Part shown: positions 51,725 through 61,944 of the stretch, piece by piece
Position numbering within the stretch: the first letter of the stretch is position 1
Layout: each line of letters starts with the position of its first letter
Assembly (NCBI GenBank): GCA_021775805.1
Contig: JAJFHD010000068.1
Coordinates: 44,409 to 108,408 of the forward strand
From: Alphaproteobacteria bacterium
GTDB taxonomy: Bacteria > Pseudomonadota > Alphaproteobacteria > Rhizobiales > JAJFHC01
Length of the DNA: 64,000 nt
Direction: 5' to 3'
The notes under the pieces: generated by a model
What the model was told of the DNA's origin: nothing
Databases searched by the model: none
Seen by the model: only the letters and a program-made list of their open reading frames with translations
Program-made: the position numbers and the translations under genes

Positions 51725-53160
51725 CGAACGATGATCTGCTGTATATGACTGCGACGTCGGCGCTTGCGGCATTTTCGGATGGGACACTTTCTCCAGTCGA
51801 TATGATGACGGCGTGCGTTGCGCGGGCAGGGGACGTGCAACCTCATCTCAATTGTTTCACCGACACCTATTTTGATGCAGCCCTTGAGGCTGCAAGAACA
51901 GCGGAGCGGCGTTGGACCGATGGCACGGCGCGCAAGCTCGAAGGACTGCCGCTTGCGGTCAAGGAGGAGTTCAGGCTCGCGGGCACGCGCCGGACATCGT
52001 CCTCTTTGCTTTATCCAGACCGCGTCGATACCGAGACGGACATTTATGTTCAACGCTTGCTGGACGAGGGCGCAGTTCCGATCGCAAAAACCACGACGCC
52101 TGAGTTCTGCTATCTTGGGACAACCCATTCCAGGTTGTTTGGCGTTACGCTCAATCCGTGGCATCGCGGTTATTCGCCGGGCGGTTCTTCCGGTGGCTCC
52201 GGGGTAGCCCTTGCCACGGGTTCGGCAATGCTTGCCACCGGTACGGACATTGGTGGGTCAATCAGGATTCCGGCATCGGCTTGTGGCGTGGTCGGGTACA
52301 AACCACCCTACGGCCGCAATCCGGAAGTCGAGATCTACAATCTCGACTATTACAGTCACTCCGGCCCGATGGCGCGGTCAGTGGGTGACTGCGCCTTGAT
52401 GCAGAATATCACCAGCGGCCAGCATGTCAGTGATATCGCCTCGCTTCGAGACAGGATTGTTCTTGATACGGAGTATGCGTCAAACCTGAAGGGTTGCAAG
52501 GTCGCTTACAGCGTCGATTTCGGCTTCTACGAAGTGGATGCAGCCGTGCGCCGCAACACTCTTGCCGCCTTGGATGTCATGCGCGACCTGGGAGCAGTCG
52601 TCGAAGAGGTCGATCTGGGCTGGACGAAGGCTCAGGCTGACATTTCCGAAATGCATCTCGATCATCAATCCGGTGCAGGACTGGTGCGATTGCTCGAAGA
52701 CCATCGCGACCAGCTTTGTGACTACATTGTCGACGCTGCGGAAGCCTCGTTGCGGTCGACGGCAGAAGATTTTCTGTGTGCCGAAGAAGCGGCCATTGCG
52801 ATGTACCGAACCCTGGGGCCGGTGCTCGAGAGATGCGATGTGTTCGTGTGCCCGACACTGACCCTTACGGCACCGCCAGCGCAACACAGCCAGGTAAACA
52901 CGAAAGTCGTGTTTGACGGTGTGGAGCGCGACATGGCACCGGCGGAGTGGGAGATCACGCGTCTGTTCAACATGTTGAGCCGCTGCCCGGTTCTCAGCGT
53001 GCCCAGCGGGTTTGGAGACTTTGGTGTGCCCACCGGCATTCAGATTGTCGGCAAGGCCTACCATGACGAACGCGTGTTTCAGGTTGCCGGCGCGTTTGAG
53101 GCGGCGAACGCCTGGTTCGCAGATATGACTGTGCGCCCAAGAATTGGAGATCAGGCATGA
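51721..53160 (+). CDS. amidase signature family enzyme
   Basis: 479 residues with the Ser-Ser-Lys triad: Lys81 in 'LAVKEEF', the cis-Ser in 'GGSSGGSG' (Ser156/157), and Ser180 in 'GTDIGGSIRIPASACGVVGYKP'. It hydrolyses a small amide; the family includes GatA-like and catabolic amidases. Start overlaps the 62-residue gene and the stop overlaps the HDAC-like gene (ATGA), so the three are translated together. There is no GatB/C nearby, so a catabolic amide such as an N-acyl amine is more likely than tRNA. Confidence 0.93.
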   Translation: MTNDDLLYMTATSALAAFSDGTLSPVDMMTACVARAGDVQPHLNCFTDTYFDAALEAARTAERRWTDGTARKLEGLPLAVKEEFRLAGTRRTSSSLLYPDRVDTETDIYVQRLLDEGAVPIAKTTTPEFCYLGTTHSRLFGVTLNPWHRGYSPGGSSGGSGVALATGSAMLATGTDIGGSIRIPASACGVVGYKPPYGRNPEVEIYNLDYYSHSGPMARSVGDCALMQNITSGQHVSDIASLRDRIVLDTEYASNLKGCKVAYSVDFGFYEVDAAVRRNTLAALDVMRDLGAVVEEVDLGWTKAQADISEMHLDHQSGAGLVRLLEDHRDQLCDYIVDAAEASLRSTAEDFLCAEEAAIAMYRTLGPVLERCDVFVCPTLTLTAPPAQHSQVNTKVVFDGVERDMAPAEWEITRLFNMLSRCPVLSVPSGFGDFGVPTGIQIVGKAYHDERVFQVAGAFEAANAWFADMTVRPRIGDQA

Positions 53161-54230
53161 TAACCGTTTTCAGTGACAAACACGCCCTGCGCGATGCCAA
53201 CACGGAACTGTATGGTGGTGAGCTTGTGAAGCCGTTCGAAAGGCCGTCGCGGGCACAGTTCATCATCGACCGGGTCAGGTCGGTGGGGCTGGGCGAGATC
53301 GTTAAGCCCGATGAGTTCGGCATGGATCCGATTTTGGCGATTCATGATGCATCGTTTGTTGGCTTTCTCGAACAGGCGTGGAGTGACTGGCTGAAGGTCG
53401 GCTACAACGGTGAAGCCATTGCAACCTGTTGGCCCGCCCGCCGCATGGTGCAAAAAGCGCCTGACCATATCGACGGCAAGCTTGGGTATTACTCCATGGC
53501 CTGCGAGACAGCGATAACCGCAGGAACCTGGGAGGCAGCCCTCGCCAGTGCCAATGTGGCATTGACCGGTGCGGCCCGTTTGCACAGCACGCGCGAAGCC
53601 GTGTTTTCGCTGTGCCGTCCACCCGGTCATCATGCGGCCATCGATATGTTTGGCGGGTACTGTTTTTTCAACAATGCCGCCATTGCCGCCCAGCATCTCC
53701 TCGACAAGGGAGCGGAGCGTGTGGCGATTGTCGATGTGGACTTCCATCACGGCAACGGCACGCAGGATATCTTTTACAAAAGGGACGACGTGCTGTTCGT
53801 TTCGCTTCATGGCGCGCCGGAAGATGCGTTTCCGCACTTTCTCGGTTATGCCAATGAGACCGGTGAGGGATCCGGTGAAGGTTTCACGGCGAACTATCCC
53901 ATGAAGCCGGGCACGCAATTTCCCGAATGGCGCGCCGCGCTAAAATCCGGTTTGCGCCGCGTCACGGAATTCGCTCCCGATGCCCTGATCATTTCACTGG
54001 GCGTCGATACCTTTGAAAGCGATCCGATTAGTTTCTTCAAACTGAAGAGCGACGACTTCACGACCTATGGCCGGGACATTGCAAAGCTCGGCCTGCCGAC
54101 TCTGTTTGTCATGGAAGGTGGGTATGACATCGACGAGATCGGAATCAATGCGGTCAATGTCCTGCAGGGTTTCGAAGGCAATTTAGGGAAAACCAATGGC
54201 ACGCGATCCGCGCTACGATATCCTGTTTGA
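53157..54230 (+). CDS. histone-deacetylase-like acetylpolyamine amidohydrolase
   Basis: 357 residues of the arginase-deacetylase fold: 'RPPGHHAAIDMFGGYCFFNNAAIAA', 'VAIVDVDFHHGNGTQDIFYKRDDVLFVSLHG', 'IISLGVDTFESDPIS' and 'LFVMEGGYDIDEIG' give the paired His, zinc-binding Asp-x-His and Asp, and the Tyr/Gly end motif. In bacteria these are acetylpolyamine amidohydrolases (AphA type) that remove acetyl from acetylputrescine or similar. Its 3' end overlaps the flavoprotein start by 35 bases. Confidence 0.92.
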   Translation: MITVFSDKHALRDANTELYGGELVKPFERPSRAQFIIDRVRSVGLGEIVKPDEFGMDPILAIHDASFVGFLEQAWSDWLKVGYNGEAIATCWPARRMVQKAPDHIDGKLGYYSMACETAITAGTWEAALASANVALTGAARLHSTREAVFSLCRPPGHHAAIDMFGGYCFFNNAAIAAQHLLDKGAERVAIVDVDFHHGNGTQDIFYKRDDVLFVSLHGAPEDAFPHFLGYANETGEGSGEGFTANYPMKPGTQFPEWRAALKSGLRRVTEFAPDALIISLGVDTFESDPISFFKLKSDDFTTYGRDIAKLGLPTLFVMEGGYDIDEIGINAVNVLQGFEGNLGKTNGTRSALRYPV

Positions 54231-56265
54231 ACCGATGGCAATCGGTCCGGTGACGGCGAAGAACCGGTTCTACCAGGTGCCTCACTGCAATGGCGGCGGC
54301 TATCGCGACCCGTCGGCCGCCGCCGAAATGCGGCGGGTGAAGGCTGAAGGCGGCTGGGGGGTGGTGTTCACCGAGCAGGTGGAGATGCACCATACGTCGG
54401 AGATTTCCCCGTATATCGAATTGCGTTTATGGGACGACGAAGACATCCCGATGCTTGCCAAGATGGCGGGGAAAATCCATGAGTTCGATTGTCTGGCCGG
54501 CGTCGAGTTGACGTATTCAGGCATCAACGGGCCCAATCTCTACACCAAGGAAGTGCCGCGCGGGCCGAGCGCGGGACCGATCCGGACTTTCACCAGCGAC
54601 CCGGTCCAGGCCCGTGCCATGGACAAGCAGGACATCAATGACCTGCGCCGATGGCATCGAGCGGCCTGCCGCCGTTCGAAAGAGGCGGGATTCGATCTGA
54701 TCTGTCTTTATGCCGCCCACAGTTTTGGCGTGATCCAGCATTTCCTGTCCCGGGCGACCAACCAGAGAACCGATGAATATGGTGGCAGCCTCGAGAACCG
54801 CAGCCGCCTGATGCGGGAGCTGATCGAGGATGCCAAGGACGAGGTTGGCGACACCATGGGAATCACTCTCCGTCTGTCTCTCAATGAAATGCTCGGCGAG
54901 CGCGGGTTTTCGAACGCGGAGGTGCGTGACTGTATCGAGATGAACGCTGACGTCCCCGATCTCTGGGATCTGGCGCATGGCTCCTGGGAGGATTGTTCAG
55001 GAACTTCTCGTTTCAAGGAGGAGGGCGCCCAGGAAAACCTTGTGACCGGCATCAAATCACTGACCGCCAAGCCGGTTGTCGGTGTGGGGCGCTTCACTTC
55101 ACCGGATGCCATGGTGCGTCAGCTCAAGTCGGGCATCCTCGACTTCATCGGCGCGGCGCGTCCGTCGATTGCCGACCCCTTCCTGCCCAACAAGATCGAC
55201 GAAGACCGGCTCGACGACATTCGCGAATGCATCGGCTGCAACATCTGTGTCACCGGAGACATGACCATGTCGATTTCACGGTGCACGCAGAACCCGTCTT
55301 TCATGGAGGAATGGCGCAAGGGCTGGCACCCGGAAAACATGCAGACCAAAGGAGCCAGCGAAAGTGTCCTGATTGTCGGAGCGGGACCGGCTGGCCTGGA
55401 AGCAACCAGGGCGCTGGGTTTGCGCGGGTACCAGGTGGCGCTGGCGGAAGCAGGCACTGAACTGGGCGGTCGTGTGGCGCAGGAATGCAAACTGCCAAAC
55501 CTGTCTGCTTGGGGCCGCGTGCGTGATTACCGGGAGGGGCAGATCCGGAAAATGCCGAACGTCGATATCTATTTCGACAGTGCGCTTACGGCGGAAGATG
55601 TCCTGGAATTCGGGTTCGAGAACGTCGCAGTCGCCACCGGCGCCACGTGGCGCCGCGACGGGGTCGGGCGTTTCCATCTCCATCCAATGACGATCGCTGA
55701 AGAAATGCCGGTTTTCACACCCGACGATCTGATGGCAGGAAAGCTGCCAACGGGGAGCGTGGTTCTGTTTGACGACGATCACTTCTATATGGGTGGCGTG
55801 TTGGCGGAACTGTTGGTAGGTCAGGGATGTTCCGTAACTCTGGTGACACCGTCTGCCTATGTGTCGGACTGGACCAACAACACTCTCGAACAGCACTTCA
55901 TTCAGAAGCGGCTGATCGAGTTGGACGTCGACATCCACGTGACCAGGGCGATTTCGACGGTCGCAAGCGATCATGTGACAACCGAATGTACCTATTCCGG
56001 GCGGGGACTGGATCTGGCAGCCGATGCGGTTGTGATGGTGACATCGCGCATCGGTAACGATGAGCTCTGGACGGGCTTGAAAGCCCGCGAAAACGAGTGG
56101 GCCGGGGCAGGGATCAAATCCGCAAAGGTGATCGGTGACGCGGAAGCGCCCGCGCCAATCGCCTGGGCAACCTACGCCGGGCACCGGTTCGCCCGCGAAC
56201 TTGACGGCGGCGAAATAGGCGATGCCCTGCCGTTTCGACGGGAAGTTGCACACTTGGCGGTGTGA
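54196..56265 (+). CDS. TMADH-like Fe-S flavoprotein (old yellow enzyme family)
   Basis: 689 residues. Residues 1-350 are an OYE TIM barrel ('FEPMAIGPVTAKNRFYQVPHCNGGG', 'SRATNQRTDEYGGSLENRSRLMRELIE'), followed by the 4Fe-4S cysteine cluster 'RECIGCNICVTG...SRCTQNP' and an NAD(P)/FAD pair of Rossmann folds ('VLIVGAGPAGLEATRALGLRGYQVALAEAGTELGGR'). This is the architecture of trimethylamine/dimethylamine and related amine dehydrogenases, with demethylation of betaine-derived amines as the common role. It ends the operon that begins at 49136 or 50692. Confidence 0.93.
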   Translation: MARDPRYDILFEPMAIGPVTAKNRFYQVPHCNGGGYRDPSAAAEMRRVKAEGGWGVVFTEQVEMHHTSEISPYIELRLWDDEDIPMLAKMAGKIHEFDCLAGVELTYSGINGPNLYTKEVPRGPSAGPIRTFTSDPVQARAMDKQDINDLRRWHRAACRRSKEAGFDLICLYAAHSFGVIQHFLSRATNQRTDEYGGSLENRSRLMRELIEDAKDEVGDTMGITLRLSLNEMLGERGFSNAEVRDCIEMNADVPDLWDLAHGSWEDCSGTSRFKEEGAQENLVTGIKSLTAKPVVGVGRFTSPDAMVRQLKSGILDFIGAARPSIADPFLPNKIDEDRLDDIRECIGCNICVTGDMTMSISRCTQNPSFMEEWRKGWHPENMQTKGASESVLIVGAGPAGLEATRALGLRGYQVALAEAGTELGGRVAQECKLPNLSAWGRVRDYREGQIRKMPNVDIYFDSALTAEDVLEFGFENVAVATGATWRRDGVGRFHLHPMTIAEEMPVFTPDDLMAGKLPTGSVVLFDDDHFYMGGVLAELLVGQGCSVTLVTPSAYVSDWTNNTLEQHFIQKRLIELDVDIHVTRAISTVASDHVTTECTYSGRGLDLAADAVVMVTSRIGNDELWTGLKARENEWAGAGIKSAKVIGDAEAPAPIAWATYAGHRFARELDGGEIGDALPFRREVAHLAV

Positions 56266-56449
56266 TTGCTGGGTTATTTGTTCCATCAAATTGGGCTGCG
56301 TTCCTATATTTCGTGTTTCAGCGCCGGACAAACCTTAACCTTAACGAAAAGTGATCTTGGCTGACATTGACTTCACGTTGACTAATCTGCTGAAATAACT
56401 CGGAGATTTGTAGCAGACTGAGAAATCAGCTGTAACGTGGGTCGGGTAA

Positions 56450-59400
56450 ATGTTAACGGGTGCGTTCATCCCGTCTTGGTCGGTGGTGTCCACAGCAGCG
56501 GAGTCCTCTAGATCAGACGATGGCCTTGTTGAAGATGTGGGCGTGTTGTTGAGTACGGATGGCGCCCACGATATTTTGTGGCATCCTGGACTGCGGTGTC
56601 ACCATCTCTTTGAAAACAGGATCGACGCGCTTGGGTCGAGGGCCGCTCAGAAAACAACTGCACTGAGCTATCCCGACAAAAAAGTTAGTTTCGCAGACCT
56701 CGAAGCCATGTCCAATCGCATCGGGCGGTACCTTACGGGACAGGGCGCAAAGCGGGGAGACCGGATAGGGCTGCTCTTCGACCGTTCCGCACATTCCTTT
56801 GCAACTGTCCTGACTGTCTCCAAGATCGGTGCTGTTTTTGTGCCGCTGGACGCGAGCTTTCCGCCAGAGCGGATCAAGTTCATACTGAACGACGCCCAAG
56901 TGAATTTCGTTGCGACAGTGTCGGTGTTTGCTCATGTGTTTGATGGGTTTGAACAACCCGTGCTTGCTCTCGATGCGGCTCGGGAGGTAATCGACAAACT
57001 GTCGTCGAAGCGCTTGGCGCCCATTCCGGACAAGACGCCTGACGATGAGCTCAGCTACATAATCTATACATCCGGATCCACCGGGACTCCCAAGGGCGTT
57101 CCGATCCGACACTCGAGCATTTGCAATTTCCTGAATGTCGCCTGCCGTGATTATGGATACAGCGGGAACGATCGTGTCTATCAGGCGCTGACCATCGCCT
57201 TCGATTACTCGTTCGAGGAAATCTGGGTCCCGCTGCTGGTTGGCGCATGCCTGGTCCCGGCGCCATCGGGCGTCAATCTGGTGGGCGAGGACCTTGCGGA
57301 GTATCTCATCCAAAACGAGGTTACGGCACTTTGCTGTGTGCCGACGCTGTTGGCGACAGTAACGAGCGATCTGCCCAGTCTTCGAATGCTCATCGTTTCC
57401 GGTGAAGCTTGTCCTCAAGACCTGGTCGAACGATGGTGGGCACCCGGCCGCCGGTTCCTCAATCTTTACGGACCAACCGAGGCAACCGTATCGGCGACCT
57501 GGACCGTACTTTCGCAGACAGGCAAGGTGACGATCGGTGGTCCTTTGGCGACGTACTCTGTCCTGATCCTCGACTGCGACGATACAAAAGTGCTGGCGCA
57601 AGGCGAAGTGGGGGAAATCTGCATTGCAGGTGTCGGACTTGCCGACGGTTATCTGAATTTACCCGAAGAAACAGCACGGGTGTTCATCGATGACGTTGCC
57701 GACATCCCTAACAATCCGTCCGGCAAGATCTACCGCACCGGGGATATGGGCTGGATCAACAACAGCTGCGAGATCGAATATCTCGGGCGCATCGACACGC
57801 AAGTCAAGATACGAGGATACCGGATCGAGCTCGATGAAATCGAGGCCGTTGCCAGGGATGTCGCCGGTATCGAATCGTTGGTGGTCAATCCGTTTGAAGT
57901 GGAGCCGGGTAACGTCGAACTGGTGGCCTATTACACGGTTTCCGCCAACGGAGCATCCCAGGATCCGGCTGCCATCCAGGACGCGCTCAGCCGACGTCTT
58001 CCCGACTACATGGTGCCGGCCTTTTACGAGGTGTTGACGGAGATTCCGATGTTGCCAAGCGGCAAGGTAGCCCGCAAAGAATTGCCAGCCCCCAGGCAAA
58101 CCCGGTTGTTATCATCTGGAAAGGCATTCGTCGGACCGGAACCGGGTCTGGAGAGCGACCTGGCAGGACTGCTCGCCAGTCTGCTGAAGGTTGAGCGGGT
58201 ATCTTCGGATGCGGATTTCTTCGATGACCTGGGCGCAAATTCATTGCTCATGGCACGCTACCTCGCAAGCGTGCGGAAGAAACTGGGTGCCAAAGGCCTG
58301 TCGGTGAAGCAGATCTATCAGAACCCGACAATTGCGAGTCTTGCAGCCAGCCTACAACCGGAACCTGACACCGAAAACACGCTGGTCGAAAAAACCGTCG
58401 AGAAGGCATCCCTGGAACCCAGCGGTTTTAATGGCGTGGAAGATCAGGGTCTTGCCGATAAGATGAAGTCGTACCGACCGCCTGAACCGCAGGTGCCAAT
58501 GGACGCTGTAATCCGGAGCAAGGCAAATGGTGTTCCGACGTCCGGGGACGTCCCTACTTGGCAAAAACATCAACCCGACGGGACCCCGAATACGGACCGT
58601 CACGTCGCCACCTACCGAGAATATGTGACGTGCGGCCTGCTACAGATTGCATACTATCTCTGCATGACGTTCATCACCATTCTTGCGGCCGTTGCCGCTC
58701 TGACGTGGATCGAAAGTGCAACGACGGTGTTGGGTATCTACATACGTGCCGCGTCCAGTTCCGTTTTGATTTTTGTTGCTATGTCGGCACTCCTCGTTGC
58801 CGTGAAGTGGATCGCCGTTGGCCGTTTCGACACCCAGAGAATTCCTGTCTGGAGCCTGCGATATGTGCGGTTCTGGATAGCCCAATCGGCAGTACGGACC
58901 AATCCCTTGAACGTATTTGTGGGTACACCAGTCTATAATTGGTATCTGAGTTTGCTGGGTGCAAAGATTGGAAGCGGAACCCTCATATTTGCCCGCACCG
59001 CTGTCTGTACCGATTTGATTTCCATCGGTGACGATACCCTGATACGACAATTTTGTGTGTTCACCGGGTACACGGCCCATGCGGGTTACATTTATCCAGG
59101 ACGGGTTTCGGTCGGTTCCCGTGCATATGTCGGCGAGGCAACGGTGCTGGGCAACAACACGCGGGTTGGAGATGACGCTCAACTCGGTAACACGTCGACG
59201 TTGCTTGAGAATCAGAGCGTGCCAGACGGGGCAAAGTTTCACGGATCGCCGGCAGAGGAAACCCAGACCAACTATATGCGCGTAAAGCCACTTGATGTTT
59301 CGCCGTGGCGTGCCAGGTTTTATGTTGCCGGAGAGATGCTCAGTATGTTTCTCGTCGCGGGCCCGGCTCCGATCATCATCGTCTATATGTTTATCAGCCT

Positions 59401-60883
59401 CGCCCTGCCCGAACTGCTGGGCGGCACAAGCGCAAATAATGCCCTTACGCAGACGCTCAATCTTTTCGGCTATTCGCTGGCAGTGTATTTAGGCGCGATC
59501 ATTATTGCCCTGGCAGGTGTTATGAGCCTGCCAAGATTGTTCAATCTGTTTTTCGTTCCGGGTCAAACACACCCCCTTTTCGGCGTCCAGTATTTTCTGG
59601 CAAGATCGATCACCTCTTCCAGTAACTCATTGATGTTGCAGTTGCTGTTCGGGGACAGTTCGATGATCGTGCATTACTTCCGAGCTCTGGGATACGACCT
59701 TTCAGAAAGCACCCAAACGGGATCGAATTTCGGTGTTGAACAGCGTCACGATTCTCCGTTCCTGGTCAAGTTCGGCCGGAATACTCTGGTTTCCGACGGT
59801 CTGGTGCTGCACAACATGGACCACAGCACCACATCCTTCAGATTGTCACCGATCGAAATGCCTCCCGATACATACCTCGGCAATGATGTGCACTACGCGG
59901 CTGGCGCGAAAGTCGGGAACAATTGTCTGATTGCGACCAAGTGCATGATTCCCATCGACGGACCAGTTCACGAAGGTGTCGGAATCCTTGGTTCGCCACC
60001 ATTTGAAATTCCGCGGTCCGTTATGCGGGATCGAAGGTTCGACCACTACAAGCAACCTGATGTTCTCAACAACAGGTTGAAGTTGAAACTGCGCTCCAAT
60101 CTTTGGACGCTGGCCCTGTTCATGTTCAGGAGTTGGTCCGCGTTTTTCGTAGTATTAGTGTGTGCATACTTTGCTCATGAGGCGTTAATCGGTTCGGGCG
60201 CCAGTTCGTTGTTTGCAACTTCCGCAATGTTAACCGGCACTGTCGTCATTTCGGTCGTCTTCACCGTGCTCTATTTCATCCTGTTCGAAAGATGCATCCG
60301 ACTCTTCAGGCCCATGAACCCCTTAACGTGTTCATTGTACGACCGCGCATTCTGGGACCATGAACGGTTCTGGAAATTGACGGATAACCGCCTAATTACA
60401 ATGTTCGACGGAACACCAATGAAAAATTTCTTCGTAAGCCTGCAGGGCGTGAGACTCGGCAAAATGGTGTTCGACAACGGTGGCAACGCGTCTGAGCCGA
60501 GGATGGTGGAAATAGGGGACTATTGTACTCTGAACTACAGAAGTTTCGTTCAAGGGCATTCCTTGGAAGACGGGACGTTCAAGTCTGGCGCAATCTGCGT
60601 GGGTGCGTGGAGCACGATCGGGGTAAACGGCTTTGTTCACTACAGCGTGAGCATTGGAGATAATGCGGTCGTGGAAGCGGATTCGTTTGTGATGAAAGGA
60701 TCTGTGATCGGAAATAACGAAATCTGGAGAGGAAACCCCGCAAAGGTGGTTTCAGAGCGCGACCTGGACAAGATTGCCGCCGACGACGGAGCCGAACTAC
60801 AGGCTGGACGGTATGAGCATTCTCCGGTCGAGCGGGCGGCAGCAGGAACGGATCCGCATCGTGAATCGAGTGTGCAGGTGTAA
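56450..60883 (+). CDS. Pls/PosA-type non-ribosomal peptide synthetase (poly-amino-acid synthetase)
   Basis: 1477 residues. Residues about 50-560 are an adenylation domain: A3 'IIYTSGSTGTPKG', 'AFDYSFEEIWVPLL', A5 'NLYGPTEATVSATW', 'YRTGDMGW', 'RIDTQVKIRGYRIE' and the A10 Lys in 'PSGKVARKEL'. A carrier domain follows with the phosphopantetheine Ser598 ('DDLGANSLLMARYL'). Beyond about residue 730 come membrane helices alternating with three left-handed-helix (hexapeptide) blocks (near 838-935, 1110-1195 and 1335-1440). This is the layout of epsilon-poly-L-lysine-synthetase-like enzymes, which polymerise one amino acid through side-chain links. There is no condensation or thioesterase domain. 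The JmjC-type oxygenase gene follows 19 bp later. Confidence 0.93.
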   Translation: MLTGAFIPSWSVVSTAAESSRSDDGLVEDVGVLLSTDGAHDILWHPGLRCHHLFENRIDALGSRAAQKTTALSYPDKKVSFADLEAMSNRIGRYLTGQGAKRGDRIGLLFDRSAHSFATVLTVSKIGAVFVPLDASFPPERIKFILNDAQVNFVATVSVFAHVFDGFEQPVLALDAAREVIDKLSSKRLAPIPDKTPDDELSYIIYTSGSTGTPKGVPIRHSSICNFLNVACRDYGYSGNDRVYQALTIAFDYSFEEIWVPLLVGACLVPAPSGVNLVGEDLAEYLIQNEVTALCCVPTLLATVTSDLPSLRMLIVSGEACPQDLVERWWAPGRRFLNLYGPTEATVSATWTVLSQTGKVTIGGPLATYSVLILDCDDTKVLAQGEVGEICIAGVGLADGYLNLPEETARVFIDDVADIPNNPSGKIYRTGDMGWINNSCEIEYLGRIDTQVKIRGYRIELDEIEAVARDVAGIESLVVNPFEVEPGNVELVAYYTVSANGASQDPAAIQDALSRRLPDYMVPAFYEVLTEIPMLPSGKVARKELPAPRQTRLLSSGKAFVGPEPGLESDLAGLLASLLKVERVSSDADFFDDLGANSLLMARYLASVRKKLGAKGLSVKQIYQNPTIASLAASLQPEPDTENTLVEKTVEKASLEPSGFNGVEDQGLADKMKSYRPPEPQVPMDAVIRSKANGVPTSGDVPTWQKHQPDGTPNTDRHVATYREYVTCGLLQIAYYLCMTFITILAAVAALTWIESATTVLGIYIRAASSSVLIFVAMSALLVAVKWIAVGRFDTQRIPVWSLRYVRFWIAQSAVRTNPLNVFVGTPVYNWYLSLLGAKIGSGTLIFARTAVCTDLISIGDDTLIRQFCVFTGYTAHAGYIYPGRVSVGSRAYVGEATVLGNNTRVGDDAQLGNTSTLLENQSVPDGAKFHGSPAEETQTNYMRVKPLDVSPWRARFYVAGEMLSMFLVAGPAPIIIVYMFISLALPELLGGTSANNALTQTLNLFGYSLAVYLGAIIIALAGVMSLPRLFNLFFVPGQTHPLFGVQYFLARSITSSSNSLMLQLLFGDSSMIVHYFRALGYDLSESTQTGSNFGVEQRHDSPFLVKFGRNTLVSDGLVLHNMDHSTTSFRLSPIEMPPDTYLGNDVHYAAGAKVGNNCLIATKCMIPIDGPVHEGVGILGSPPFEIPRSVMRDRRFDHYKQPDVLNNRLKLKLRSNLWTLALFMFRSWSAFFVVLVCAYFAHEALIGSGASSLFATSAMLTGTVVISVVFTVLYFILFERCIRLFRPMNPLTCSLYDRAFWDHERFWKLTDNRLITMFDGTPMKNFFVSLQGVRLGKMVFDNGGNASEPRMVEIGDYCTLNYRSFVQGHSLEDGTFKSGAICVGAWSTIGVNGFVHYSVSIGDNAVVEADSFVMKGSVIGNNEIWRGNPAKVVSERDLDKIAADDGAELQAGRYEHSPVERAAAGTDPHRESSVQV

Positions 60884-60902
60884 GACAGGATAGGAATGGA
60901 CT

Positions 60903-61799
60903 ATGCAGCTTGAAGTTGTCGAGAATATTTCCGAGTTAGAGTTTGTGGCAGAGTTTGTCGCCAAGAACCGGCCGGTGGTTGTGCGCGGCATTCCGTTCGA
61001 GCCGGAGAACTGGACACCGGATGCCCTGAAGCAGTCGATCGGGGACCTGACGACCCAGGTCTATGATTCCCTTTTCGATCTGGAAAACATCCTGTCGCTC
61101 AGCGAGTACATCGACGACTATTTTGGTGTGGACGGTCCCTATCAGCCGGACGTGCCGTACGTCCGTTGGTACAATCAGCTCAAGGATGTGGACTTTGTCT
61201 GGGGGGACGAGGCGTTCGAACTGCTGCAACCATTCTGGCAAAAACCGGACTGCGTGCCGGAACAAAATCTTGTAGTGCCGGTGACGTCCGACGGGCAGGG
61301 CGCGAACCCGGTGACCGACAATTTTCCCTATCGTGGCGTGCTGGTTGCCGCACGCGGAGCCCGGACGCGGCTTCACCGTGACCCGTTCTGCAGCGATGCC
61401 ATCGTGGCGCAGTTTCACGGTACGAAGGAAGCGGCTCTTTATCATCCAAGCCGGACCAATGAATTGCTGGCCGAATCCGATGCCAGCTCATTTGGCGGTT
61501 TTGTCGATGTGCGTGAAGCCGATCTCAACAGCCTGTCGCACGAACCGGACTATTCCGGTTTGGTCAAGCCGGGCGAGATGATCTACATCCCCCATGGCTG
61601 GTTGCACGATGTCATTGTTGTCGATGACTCGGTTTCCGTGACCTGGAACTTTGTACACGACGACGGCGCGGACGCGTTCAAAGAGTACCTGAAGAACAAC
61701 CCGGAAGACGACAGCGAGTTCGAGGTCCTGCAGTATTTCTATGCCCGCGCCGGTTTCGACAACATGAGCGCAGACCAAATTCTGTCGCGGATGTCCTGA
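60903..61799 (+). CDS. JmjC/cupin-8 Fe(II)-2OG oxygenase
   Basis: 298 residues. 'ELEFVAEFVAKNRPVVVRGI' is the usual cupin_8 opening, with 'GVLVAARGARTRLHRDPFCSDAIVAQFHGTKEAALYHP' providing H-x-D and 'GLVKPGEMIYIPHGWLHDVIVVDDSVSVTWNFV' the distal His. It is an Fe(II)/2-oxoglutarate hydroxylase of the JmjC fold. Being just downstream of the synthetase on the same strand, it may hydroxylate the monomer or the polymer (inference), as beta-hydroxylated lysine polymers exist in other systems only as precedent for the chemistry type. Confidence 0.9.
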   Translation: MQLEVVENISELEFVAEFVAKNRPVVVRGIPFEPENWTPDALKQSIGDLTTQVYDSLFDLENILSLSEYIDDYFGVDGPYQPDVPYVRWYNQLKDVDFVWGDEAFELLQPFWQKPDCVPEQNLVVPVTSDGQGANPVTDNFPYRGVLVAARGARTRLHRDPFCSDAIVAQFHGTKEAALYHPSRTNELLAESDASSFGGFVDVREADLNSLSHEPDYSGLVKPGEMIYIPHGWLHDVIVVDDSVSVTWNFVHDDGADAFKEYLKNNPEDDSEFEVLQYFYARAGFDNMSADQILSRMS

Positions 61800-61944
61800 G
61801 CCATCGGACCTGGGCAACAGTGCATGGCGGCACCACGTGCACCGAAACCGTGTCATGCATTCGGAGGCGGGAGAATTTGGGTCTGGCACTTTTGCCGCTG
61901 GACGGCTATAGGACGGGTCGATCCACAAATTTCGAGAGTGACCC

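Noticed and set aside
55276..56331. Minus-strand 351-codon frame opposite the flavoprotein gene
   Set aside because: Antisense to a gene with intact FAD and Fe-S motifs; its cysteine/histidine-rich content is compositional.
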